Assembly (NCBI GenBank): GCA_002721105.1
Contig: PBJL01000011.1
Span: forward strand, 197,296 to 203,064
Length of the DNA: 5,769 nt
Direction of reading: 5' to 3'
Source of the DNA: Acidiferrobacteraceae bacterium
GTDB lineage: Bacteria; Pseudomonadota; Gammaproteobacteria; Arenicellales; UBA868
Below, piece by piece: positions 1 to 5,769 of this stretch. Position 1 is the stretch's first letter, and each line of letters starts with the position of its first letter. Below the pieces are notes generated by a model, which had not been told where the DNA came from, did no database searches, and saw only the letters and a list, made by a program, of their open reading frames with translations. A program made the position numbers and the translations under genes.

Positions 1-54
1 CATGAGGTGGCTTGTTGGTGGAACATAGAAAAGAGCATACCTAGAGACGGATGA
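1..54 (+). CDS. 3' end of a probable peptide ABC transporter ATPase (DppD/OppD-like), partial
   Basis: Reading frame 1 is open from the first base and gives the 17-residue tail HEVACWWNIEKSIPRDG before a TGA stop at 52-54. A short His-x-Val-Ala-Cys segment close to the C terminus is typical of the cysteine-bearing C-terminal extension of DppD/DppF/OppD/OppF ATPases. The complete ATPase just downstream ends in a similar way (VACHLVA). Peptide importers normally use two different ATPases encoded side by side, so the missing partner (DppD/OppD type) is the natural identity. The next gene starts 16 bases after the stop, which fits a single transcript. Only 17 codons are visible, so the assignment relies on the short motif and the context. 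Confidence 0.6.
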   Translation, partial: HEVACWWNIEKSIPRDG

Positions 55-70
55 TAAAATAAGATTAAAC

Positions 71-1063
71 ATGTTAACTCAAAATAATGTGGAAAAATCG
101 TTGTTGCAGGTTCAGAATCTTAAACAGTATTTTCCTTTAACCAAAGGACTTTTTCGACGACAGATCGGCACAATAAAAGCTGTTGATGATGTCAGCTTTG
201 ATATTTCTTTCAAGGGCAACCTTGGCCTTGTTGGTGAGAGTGGATGTGGAAAAACAACACTTGCACGCACGATACTAAATCTCAACAGGCCAACGGAAGG
301 GCGGATCGTTTTCAAGAATACTGATCTAACCGAGCTTAATTCGACGCAATTACGATTATTGCGACCTAAAATGCAAATGATTTTTCAAGACTCGCAGGAT
401 AGCTTAAATCCGAGAATGACAGTAGGTAGCATCATTGCTGAACCAATTAAAGAACATATTAATGTTGGTGCTGTAGAACGTAATTTGAGGGTAGAACAAC
501 TCCTAGAAGCGGTTGGATTAAACCCCAGATACACAAATCGATACCCGCACGAATTTTCAGGGGGACAGCGACAACGAATTGGAATCGCTCGAGCATTAAG
601 CCTTAATCCAGAATTCATAATTTGCGATGAGCCCATCGCAGCCCTAGATGTCTCTATCCAAGCACAGGTAGTCAATCTGCTAGAAGATCTTCAAGAAAAA
701 TTGGGCTTAACCTATATGTTTATTAGTCATGACCTTGGCATGATACGCCATATTTCAAAGATAGTAGCCGTAATGTATCTAGGAAAACTTGTAGAGCTAG
801 GCCCAGCTCAAGAGTTATATAGTCAGGCACAACATCCTTATACAAAAGCACTTTTATCCGCCGTTCCAGTACCAAACCGAAACATCAGTAGCGCTCGCGA
901 GCGAATAATTCTCACTGGCGACGTGCCTAGCCCTTCCAAACCGCCCACGGGTTGTGGCTTTCGAACGCGATGCCCGCATGCAAAAAAGGAATGTGCGACA
1001 TCAATGCCTCAGCTAAGACCAATAAGCGCCAATCAATGGGTGGCATGTCATCTTGTGGCTTAA
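71..1063 (+). CDS. Peptide ABC transporter ATP-binding protein, DppF/OppF-like
   Basis: This cytoplasmic ATPase subunit hydrolyses ATP to drive a peptide-type importer (330 aa, full length for the family). All nucleotide-binding motifs are intact: Walker A GESGCGKT at residues 55-62, Q-loop glutamine at 106 (MIFQD), signature FSGGQRQR at 162-169, Walker B FIICDEP at 182-188 with catalytic Glu187, D-loop AALD at 190-193 and switch His220 (ISHD). The C-terminal oligopeptide-transporter extension carries Cys295, Cys301, Cys308 and Cys326. The N-terminal stretch with LKQYFPLTKGLF is characteristic of DppF/OppF rather than DppD/OppD. The ATG at 71 is the natural start: the ATG at 51 meets a stop after three codons. 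Only a weak ribosome-binding site is visible (TAAGA-like). It lies 16 bases after the preceding ATPase fragment, suggesting co-transcription. Family assignment is firm; the substrate is unknown. Confidence 0.95.
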   Translation: MLTQNNVEKSLLQVQNLKQYFPLTKGLFRRQIGTIKAVDDVSFDISFKGNLGLVGESGCGKTTLARTILNLNRPTEGRIVFKNTDLTELNSTQLRLLRPKMQMIFQDSQDSLNPRMTVGSIIAEPIKEHINVGAVERNLRVEQLLEAVGLNPRYTNRYPHEFSGGQRQRIGIARALSLNPEFIICDEPIAALDVSIQAQVVNLLEDLQEKLGLTYMFISHDLGMIRHISKIVAVMYLGKLVELGPAQELYSQAQHPYTKALLSAVPVPNRNISSARERIILTGDVPSPSKPPTGCGFRTRCPHAKKECATSMPQLRPISANQWVACHLVA

Positions 1064-1134
1064 CCCCATTACTTCTGAAACATTTTCCTGAAACTGAGCC
1101 CTTTCTATACCCATTGAGGTCAACTTACATGGAA

Positions 1135-1163
1135 TTGATGCCTAATAAAACAAGGGTTATTAG
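1135..1163 (+). promoter_or_regulatory. Weak sigma70-type promoter candidate for the binding-protein gene
   Basis: TTGATG (1135-1140, four matches to the -35 consensus) and TATTAG (1158-1163, four matches to the -10 consensus) are separated by the ideal 17 bases. Initiation would be near 1170, leaving a leader of about 168 bases before the ATG at 1338. The -10 hexamer lies inside the right arm of the inverted repeat at 1142-1163. In AT-rich DNA such pairs occur often by chance, so this is only a candidate. Confidence 0.2.
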
Positions 1164-1170
1164 TTTTCTT
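1142..1170 (+). terminator. Weak possible terminator after the ATPase gene
   Basis: CTAATAA (1142-1148) and TTATTAG (1157-1163) form a perfect 7-bp stem with an 8-base loop, followed at once by TTTTCTT. The layout is that of an intrinsic terminator located 79 bases past the ATPase stop. However, the stem has a single G-C pair, so it would be unstable and probably inefficient. It may equally be a chance structure. Confidence 0.25.
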
Positions 1171-1326
1171 TATCGCTCTAAATCGAATGGGGTAGACAGC
1201 AGCTCGAGACATCATTATTGTAGGCCTAGACGACCCTTACCCATTGACCTATCGGGTGCGTCGAATAACTAAAACTTTTGAAAACAGCTGTGTTTGACAG
1301 ACTACTGATCAATATCTACATAGAAA

Positions 1327-1334
1327 GAGAGGGA
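1327..1334 (+). promoter_or_regulatory. Strong ribosome-binding site of the binding-protein gene
   Basis: The purine-rich sequence GAGAGGGA sits 3 bases before the ATG at 1338 (its central GAGG is 5 bases from it). It is the only clear Shine-Dalgarno sequence in the window. It fixes the start of the binding protein at 1338, 20 codons inside the longest open frame, exactly where a signal peptide begins. Strong initiation here fits the need for excess binding protein over the membrane subunits. Confidence 0.8.
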
Positions 1335-1337
1335 AGT

Positions 1338-3056
1338 ATGAAAAGGATATTTTCATTTTGTATGGGACTTTTTGCGATAATCGCAATTTCCAATATAGTA
1401 TGGGCAGATGAACGAGGTAGAGATGGCGAGCTCAAACTTCTCTACTGGCAAGCGCCATCAACAATGATGCCATACTTGTCAGGCGGAACCAAAGATTTGG
1501 AAGCATCTTCTATTGTCTTAGAGCCTCTTGCACGCTATGACAATGATGGAAGGATGCATCCTTGGCTTGCAGAAGAGATACCAACAGTCGAGAACGGCGG
1601 TATTAGCGATGATCTAACATCAATAACTTGGAAGATTAAAAACGGGATACAATGGTCGGACGGATCAGCCTTAACCGCCGATGATGCGGTTTTTACTTAT
1701 GAGTACTGCACACACCCGGAGTCGGGCTGTGCTCAATCCAATTATTTTAACGACATTGTTTCTGTGCAGGCAGTAGACAACTACACAATAAAAATCAACT
1801 TTTCAGTTCCAAAGCCATTTCCTTATAGCGCATTTGTCGGATACAACGCTCCGATCTTGCAGAAAGCACAATTTCAAGGATGTATGGGTGTTAAAGCGCA
1901 GGAATGTACTAAGGAGAATTTTAATCCTATTGGAACTGGGCCTTACAAAGTCGTCGACTTTAAACCTAATGATGTCGTCCTGCTGGAAGCCAATGAGCTT
2001 TATCGTGACCAAGAAAAACCCGCATTTGGTAATGTTCTTATAAAAGGTGGTGGTGATGCAACATCAGCTGCTAGAGCAGTACTAGAAACAGGCGAAATGC
2101 ACTATGCATGGAATTTACAAGTTGAACCAGAAATTCTTAATAAGATGGCTGTTGCCGGAAAAGGCACAATCATTGCTGGATTCGGAACGGCTGTCGAACG
2201 TTTAATGGTAAATTTTACAAATCCCGATCCAGCATTAGGTGATAATAGATCTGAGTACATTGGGGGAAATAATAATCGAAACGCACACCCATTTTTGTCA
2301 GACTATGCAGTTAGACGTGCCTTGTCTTTGGCAATTGATCGACAAATCCTAGTTGATGCTGGGTATGGATTTGCTGGCAAGATAAGTTGTAATGTTTTAC
2401 CAGCTCCAGCTATATATGCATCAGATGCCAATGACGAATGCAAAATCCAAAATGTAGATGAAGCAAACCGCATTCTAGATGAGGCAGGTTGGGCACGAGG
2501 CTCTGATGGAATCCGCAGCAAAGACAACGTGCGATTATCGATCCTTTATCAAACATCCACTAATTCGGTGCGGCAAGGTACACAGGCTCTCATCAAAGAA
2601 ATGTGGAAAGCTATCGGAGTTGAAACAGAATTACGCAATATTAGCGCGTCTGTATTCTTTGGAGGCGATATAAGTAGCCCTGATACGTACCAGAAATTCT
2701 ATGCGGATATAGAAATGTACACTAACACATTTAGTGGAACTGACCCGGAAACCTATATGGCAAGTTGGACCTGCAAAGAGGTCGTACGCAGCTCAACTAA
2801 TTGGGGAGGTGTTAACATGCCTCGTTATTGCAACCCCGATTACGATGCGCTCTCAGGTGAGATGTCAAAAACTGCTAATCTAGATAAGCGTATTCAATTA
2901 GCTAAGTCGATGAATGATATGCTGATGCAAGACTATGTAATGATTCCGCTAATACATCGTGGAGGCGTTTCCGCATTCTCAAATCTTCTCGAAGGCCCTA
3001 GAGGAAATGAATGGGATTCTGAACTCTGGAATATCGCAGACTGGCATATTAAGTAA
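1338..3056 (+). CDS. Periplasmic peptide-type solute-binding protein (SBP family 5, DppA/OppA-like)
   Basis: This is the extracytoplasmic receptor that delivers ligand to the permease pair (572 aa; E. coli DppA and OppA are about 535-543). The start at 1338 is chosen over an upstream in-frame codon at 1278 because it has a strong ribosome site and opens with a Sec signal peptide: MKR, a hydrophobic core at residues 4-21, and likely cleavage after VWA (residue 23). No lipobox is seen, so it should be soluble in the periplasm. Family-5 hallmarks follow: LEPLARYD (61-68), WKIKNGIQWSDGSALTADD (98-116), PIGTGPYKVVDF (197-208), PFLSDYAVRRALSLAIDR (318-335) and ANRILDEAGW (376-385). The mature protein has eight cysteines in four close pairs (124/131, 182/190, 351/368, 479/498), which look like disulfides. 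It precedes the two permeases. The family is certain; ligand specificity (peptide, opine, metal chelate or other) cannot be inferred. Confidence 0.93.
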   Translation: MKRIFSFCMGLFAIIAISNIVWADERGRDGELKLLYWQAPSTMMPYLSGGTKDLEASSIVLEPLARYDNDGRMHPWLAEEIPTVENGGISDDLTSITWKIKNGIQWSDGSALTADDAVFTYEYCTHPESGCAQSNYFNDIVSVQAVDNYTIKINFSVPKPFPYSAFVGYNAPILQKAQFQGCMGVKAQECTKENFNPIGTGPYKVVDFKPNDVVLLEANELYRDQEKPAFGNVLIKGGGDATSAARAVLETGEMHYAWNLQVEPEILNKMAVAGKGTIIAGFGTAVERLMVNFTNPDPALGDNRSEYIGGNNNRNAHPFLSDYAVRRALSLAIDRQILVDAGYGFAGKISCNVLPAPAIYASDANDECKIQNVDEANRILDEAGWARGSDGIRSKDNVRLSILYQTSTNSVRQGTQALIKEMWKAIGVETELRNISASVFFGGDISSPDTYQKFYADIEMYTNTFSGTDPETYMASWTCKEVVRSSTNWGGVNMPRYCNPDYDALSGEMSKTANLDKRIQLAKSMNDMLMQDYVMIPLIHRGGVSAFSNLLEGPRGNEWDSELWNIADWHIK

Positions 3057-3079
3057 CATAGAGTACGGTCCTCTGTTTA

Positions 3080-3111
3080 AGTGGCTTGCGGCGATTTTCC
3101 CGCAAGCCACT
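3080..3111 (+). promoter_or_regulatory. Perfect 12-bp intercistronic stem-loop
   Basis: AGTGGCTTGCGG (3080-3091) and CCGCAAGCCACT (3100-3111) are exact reverse complements, enclosing the 8-base loop CGATTTTC. The stem has eight G-C pairs and begins 23 bases after the binding-protein stop. No T tract follows (ATACAATAATTTAATTT), so it is not a standard full-strength intrinsic terminator. The position, just after the binding-protein gene and before the permeases, is where other import operons carry structures that block 3' exonucleases or partly terminate. The effect is more binding-protein mRNA than permease mRNA. That role is inferred; the hairpin itself is plain in the sequence. Confidence 0.8.
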
Positions 3112-3126
3112 ATACAATAATTTAAT

Positions 3127-4155
3127 TTGGCGTCTAAAGACTTGATTCACTTTATCATTCGACGTCTCTTTGCTGCTATACCCACACTCTTGGTCATTAG
3201 CTTCGTGGTGTTTGCGATACTTGATCTTGCACCCGGTGACCCGACGGGAAACCTCCCAATGACTGTGCCACCCGAAGTCAGAGAACAAATTCGCCTTTCT
3301 CTGGGCTTGGGTGAACCAATGCACATCAGATATTACAAATGGTTAATTCAATTCTTTGTCAATGAACCACTAAACCTACTCCACCATAGCTTGGGCATCA
3401 GTATCGGTGATGCAGACAATCGAACACGTATCATTTCATGGTCGACTCGAAGTCCAGTAATTGACCTAATAATTGAGCGCACGCCTCAAACTCTCTGGGT
3501 TGTAGGGCTTTCTTATTTTTTCGGTATTCTGATTGCTATTCCGATTGGTATTTTGCAAGCATACCGACAATACTCTCTGACCGATCAAGTCGGTACTTTC
3601 GTAGCAATGGTTGGCTTTTCTGTGCCAACATTTTTTACGGGAGTCATAGCAATAATTGTTTTTAGTGTACAACTAAAGTGGTTTCCAATGATCTACGACA
3701 CTACATTAAAGGTAACTAGCTGGGAAAATTTTGTGTTACAAGTCAAACAAATGGCTATGCCTGTCACTGTTCTGGCATTCTATCAAGCCTCCCAACTGAG
3801 TCGGTTTATGCGCGCTTCTATTCTTGATAACCTAAATCTAGATTATGTTCGGACCGCTCGTTCTAAAGGAAGAACTGAACGGGCAGTTCTCTTGATACAT
3901 ATTCTTAGGAACAGTTTAATCCCCGTCGTAACTTTAATAGCCCTTGGGATACCTAGCATTTTTGGAGGCGCTATCATTACTGAGCAAATCTTTCGCGTAA
4001 ACGGTTTAGGTCAATTACTAATCATTTCCATTGAAAGCGCTGATATTCCAACTGTCCAAACTTTGACCTTTCTTTTTGCAATACTAATAGTGTTCTTCAA
4101 CCTAGTAGCGGATGTGCTTTATGGCATTTTAGATCCACGTATTCGATACGACTGA
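3127..4155 (+). CDS. Peptide ABC transporter permease, DppB/OppB-like
   Basis: This inner-membrane subunit forms half of the translocation channel with the next gene's product (342 aa from 3127). Hydrophobic spans lie near residues 13-33, 122-146, 156-180, 207-224, 263-284 and 312-335. The cytoplasmic coupling (EAA) loop is at 239-260, with DYVRTARSKGRTERAVLLIH. Other DppB hallmarks are RRLFAAIPTLLVISFVVF near the N terminus, LAPGDP (34-39), SVPTFFTGV (165-173), EQIFRVNGLG (286-295) and the terminal LDPRIRYD. The start is uncertain: no ATG exists in this region and a stop at 3118-3120 limits the frame. The choices are TTG 3127 (MASKDLIHF) or TTG 3142 (337 aa), which would begin MIHFIIRRL, the more family-like N terminus. 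Neither has a clear ribosome site. The gene follows a strong hairpin and runs into the partner permease after 8 bases. Confidence 0.93.
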   Translation: MASKDLIHFIIRRLFAAIPTLLVISFVVFAILDLAPGDPTGNLPMTVPPEVREQIRLSLGLGEPMHIRYYKWLIQFFVNEPLNLLHHSLGISIGDADNRTRIISWSTRSPVIDLIIERTPQTLWVVGLSYFFGILIAIPIGILQAYRQYSLTDQVGTFVAMVGFSVPTFFTGVIAIIVFSVQLKWFPMIYDTTLKVTSWENFVLQVKQMAMPVTVLAFYQASQLSRFMRASILDNLNLDYVRTARSKGRTERAVLLIHILRNSLIPVVTLIALGIPSIFGGAIITEQIFRVNGLGQLLIISIESADIPTVQTLTFLFAILIVFFNLVADVLYGILDPRIRYD

Positions 4156-4163
4156 ATAAACAA

Positions 4164-5093
4164 GTGTCCCAGATGCAATTCAACAGAAAATCGGAAAAAA
4201 CTGTCACAATGCACCACCGTTCTATATGGAACGATGCATGGCGTCACTTCCGAAAACATAAGGGAGCTCTTGTTGGGGTATTCGTTTTTACATTTATCGC
4301 TGTCGGTGTCCTACTTGGGCCTGTTATACATGGAGTTGATCCTAATTCAATTGATTTCAAAGCCAGAAATATGGGCCCAACTTGGGCCCATCCACTCGGA
4401 ACCGATAATATCGGACATGATACGTTGGCACAAATCCTTGCTGGGGGGCGAGTTTCCCTTGCTGTTGGTCTATCGGCAGCATTTATTGCGTTATTGTTAG
4501 GAACCCTTGTTGGAGTCCTAGCTGGCTTTATCAAGATTCTTGACGGACCCTTAATGAGATTAACTGATCTTTTCCTTGCTCTCCCAATCCTGCCCCTGCT
4601 CTTAGTAACAATTTTGCTGTTCCGCGATTCACTTCGCACTGCATTTGGACCAGAAACGGGAATTTTCCTTCTGATTGTCTTTGTCATTGGAATCACAAGT
4701 TGGATGCACACCGCGCGTATTGTACGAGGAGATGTCTTGAGCATTAAAGAACGTGAATTCGTCACTGCTGCTCGTAGCATTGGAACACGCCAACATAGGA
4801 TTGTATTCCGCCATGTCCTTCCAAATATACTGAGTCCGATCATGGTTTCTGCAACCCTCGGCATTGCGAATGCAATCATTACCGAATCTGCGTTATCTTT
4901 TCTTGGACTAGGTTTTCCACCAGATTTCCCTACTTGGGGTCGACTACTATATGATGGTACCAACTTCATACAGATCACACCTTCTCGCGTAATTTGGCCT
5001 GGGCTTTTCATTGCACTCACAGTTTTGAGCGTGAATTACATCGGCGACGGACTTCGAGATGCATTGGATCCACGTATACGTAATTTAAATTAA
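4164..5093 (+). CDS. Peptide ABC transporter permease, DppC/OppC-like
   Basis: This is the second channel subunit of the importer (309 aa). The order fits the DppC family: a cytoplasmic N-terminal stretch with WNDAWRHFRKHKGALVG (22-38), the first membrane span near 35-55, HPLGTDNIGHD (76-86), and a transmembrane core with spans near 95-120, 136-154, 166-181, 222-246 and 277-294. The EAA coupling loop EFVTAARSIGTRQHRIVFRH is at 198-217, then ESALSFLGLGF (241-251), PTWGRLL (256-262) and the terminal GDGLRDALDPR. The GTG start at 4164, 8 bases after the preceding stop, gives the longest product. ATGs at 4173 and 4209 are possible, and none has a clear ribosome site, so coupling to the upstream gene is likely. 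The coding sequence contains a perfect inverted repeat at 4371-4391. Confidence 0.94.
   Translation: MSQMQFNRKSEKTVTMHHRSIWNDAWRHFRKHKGALVGVFVFTFIAVGVLLGPVIHGVDPNSIDFKARNMGPTWAHPLGTDNIGHDTLAQILAGGRVSLAVGLSAAFIALLLGTLVGVLAGFIKILDGPLMRLTDLFLALPILPLLLVTILLFRDSLRTAFGPETGIFLLIVFVIGITSWMHTARIVRGDVLSIKEREFVTAARSIGTRQHRIVFRHVLPNILSPIMVSATLGIANAIITESALSFLGLGFPPDFPTWGRLLYDGTNFIQITPSRVIWPGLFIALTVLSVNYIGDGLRDALDPRIRNLN
4371..4391. repeat. Perfect 10-bp inverted repeat inside the DppC-like gene
   Basis: ATGGGCCCAA (4371-4380) and TTGGGCCCAT (4382-4391) are exact reverse complements separated by one C. Each arm also holds the 8-base palindrome TGGGCCCA. As RNA it could fold into a stem of eight pairs (ATGGGCCC with GGGCCCAT) around a 5-base loop, unusually GC-rich for this gene. 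It encodes residues MGPTWAH just before the conserved HPLGTD, so protein conservation partly explains it. Confidence 0.75.
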
Positions 5094-5202
5094 TTTTTTG
5101 ATACGACTAACGAATCCACGGGATATTATGAGAATTTTCCATATTAATTCATGATTTAAAAAAACCTCTATTGTTCTTAAACAAAAAAATAGTGTATTTA
5201 TA
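5094..5202. other. AT-rich spacer between permease and dehydratase genes
   Basis: This 109-base spacer has no gene. It opens with six T residues directly after the permease stop, preceded by A/T-only palindromes (AATTTAAATT at 5082-5091 and AAATTAATTT at 5087-5096). No G-C-rich stem is present, so a real terminator is doubtful. TTGATA (5098-5103) and TATTAT (5124-5129) each match five of six consensus promoter bases, but the 20-base spacing is too long for a normal promoter. Whether the dehydratase is co-transcribed with the transporter is undecided. Confidence 0.5.
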
Positions 5203-5769
5203 ATGAAAATTGCCGGTCAACCAAATCTCTCCTTGCAGGAAATTAGAAAAGCAGTACTTAGAATCGAAAGTTATATCTGCCAAACACCAATCTACCAATG
5301 GCAGAGTAAATGGGTGGAAAAACATCTTGGCGATGGGGAATTACATTTGAAGATGGAGTTTCTTCAAAAAACGGGCAGCTTCAAAGCTCGCGGTGCTTTC
5401 AATAACGTCCTAACAAAAAATAATAGGACTTCCATACGGGGATTAACTGCGGTTAGCGCTGGAAATCATGCCATTGCAGTAGCCTACACTGCTTACAAGC
5501 TAAACCTTTCAGCTAAAATTATTATGCATAAAGCTGCTAATCCCTTCCGTATAAAAAAGTGCCAACAATATGGAGCAGAAATAGTCTTAATGGACGATAT
5601 TAGTGCAGCATTTGATCGACTAGACGAAATTTCGGAAATAGAGAATAGATTAATTGTGCATCCGTTTGATGGCATTGAAACACTTCAAGGAACAGCTACC
5701 ATTGGGCTAGAAATTGCTGAGTCTCTTGGAGAAATTGATGCGATCTTAGTTGGCGTAGGAGGTGGAGGA
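5203..5769 (+). CDS. PLP-dependent threonine/serine dehydratase-like enzyme, 5' part (cut by window end)
   Basis: This is a fold-type II pyridoxal-phosphate enzyme, expected to dehydrate and deaminate threonine, serine or a related hydroxy-amino acid to a 2-oxo acid and ammonia in the cytoplasm. The window holds 189 residues of the usual 310-330. Visible motifs are QTPIYQW (27-33), KMEFLQKTGSFKARGA (50-65) with Lys61 as the PLP Schiff-base lysine, SAGNHA (85-90) whose Asn88 contacts the cofactor, ANPFRIKKCQQYGAEIVL (112-129), and the glycine-rich phosphate loop GVGGGG (184-189), where the window ends. The ATG at 5203 is preceded by an AT-rich leader with no Shine-Dalgarno sequence. Residues 9-30 align well with the family's N terminus, so no later start is sensible. 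Relatives include catabolic threonine dehydratase, serine racemase, beta-hydroxyaspartate dehydratase and ectoine-pathway EutB. The visible part does not decide among these. Confidence 0.9.
   Translation, partial: MKIAGQPNLSLQEIRKAVLRIESYICQTPIYQWQSKWVEKHLGDGELHLKMEFLQKTGSFKARGAFNNVLTKNNRTSIRGLTAVSAGNHAIAVAYTAYKLNLSAKIIMHKAANPFRIKKCQQYGAEIVLMDDISAAFDRLDEISEIENRLIVHPFDGIETLQGTATIGLEIAESLGEIDAILVGVGGGG

Larger units (their letters stand above)
1064..1337. other. Intergenic gap between the ATPase and binding-protein genes
   Basis: These 274 bases separate the ATPase pair from the binding-protein/permease group. No frame has a good start, ribosome site and family-like protein. One frame runs open through the ATPase end to about 1272, but its translation resembles no family I recognise and has no initiation signal of its own. 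The gap contains an A/T-rich inverted repeat followed by T-rich sequence (1142-1170), a weak promoter-like pair (1135-1163), and a 10-base direct repeat TACCCATTGA at 1108-1117 and 1238-1247. It also has a TAGGCCTA palindrome at 1221-1228. The length and the strong ribosome site at its end suggest separate control of the binding protein, but no operator is identifiable. Confidence 0.6.

Noticed and set aside
952..1272. A 106-codon + strand frame overlapping the ATPase end and the following gap
   Set aside because: Its first third is an alternate frame of the ATPase C terminus. It has no ribosome site, and the rest shows no family-like sequence or hydrophobic or domain pattern.
1294..1322. TTGACA (1294-1299) with TACATA (1317-1322) as a promoter of the binding-protein gene
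   Set aside because: The -35 is perfect and the spacing is 17, but the -10 is poor. Transcription would begin around 1329, inside the ribosome-binding site, leaving almost no leader.
1278..1337. An upstream start for the binding protein at 1278
   Set aside because: It would place 20 mostly polar residues before the signal peptide and lacks a ribosome site. The ATG at 1338 has both a strong ribosome site and the proper signal-peptide beginning.
4244..5020. A 258-codon open frame on the minus strand opposite the DppC-like gene
   Set aside because: It lies wholly inside a clear permease gene, and its translation is rich in Arg, Pro and Ser with no recognisable domain. It is a shadow of the codon pattern on the other strand.
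4146..5108. Direct repeat GATACGACT at 4146-4154 (end of the DppB-like gene) and 5100-5108 (after the DppC-like gene)
   Set aside because: A shared 9-mer is expected by chance many times in a sequence of this length, and the flanks do not continue the match.
5199..5204. A perfect TATAAT hexamer at the dehydratase start
   Set aside because: It overlaps the ATG at 5203, so transcription would begin inside the gene, and the conserved N terminus rules out a later start. No -35 lies at the right distance.

Overview
The window holds most of a peptide-type (Dpp/Opp-like, nickel/peptide/opine family) ABC importer locus, followed by the start of a PLP-dependent threonine/serine dehydratase. All genes are on the + strand. 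The sequence is moderately AT-rich. The substrate-binding protein has a Sec signal peptide for periplasmic export, which points to a Gram-negative bacterium. The protein sequences look proteobacterial, most likely alphaproteobacterial and perhaps marine, but that is an impression from sequence style and not a phylogenetic result.

Layout: (1) positions 1-54 are the last 17 codons of an upstream gene, probably the partner ATPase (DppD/OppD-like). (2) 71-1063 is a complete DppF/OppF-like ATPase. (3) 1064-1337 is a 274-base gap with no convincing gene, containing a weak A/T-rich hairpin and a weak promoter candidate. (4) 1338-3056 is the periplasmic family-5 solute-binding protein, with the only strong ribosome-binding site in the window. 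(5) 3080-3111 is a perfect 12-bp stem-loop without a T tract. (6) 3127-4155 and 4164-5093 are the two permeases, DppB-like and DppC-like, 8 bases apart. (7) 5094-5202 is an AT-rich spacer. (8) 5203 to the window end is the first 189 codons of the dehydratase.

Together the genes encode a full importer. The binding protein captures a peptide or peptide-like ligand in the periplasm, the two permeases form the membrane channel, and the two ATPases power it. The true substrate cannot be read from sequence, because family-5 binding proteins take di- and oligopeptides, nickel chelates, opines, glutathione and more. The adjacent dehydratase would suit catabolism of an imported hydroxy-amino acid or small peptide, but this rests only on proximity.

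I see no phage, transposon, CRISPR, RNA gene or defence system, and nothing that amounts to a new biological system. The most notable non-coding signals are the perfect intercistronic hairpin after the binding-protein gene and a perfect GC-rich inverted repeat inside the second permease gene.
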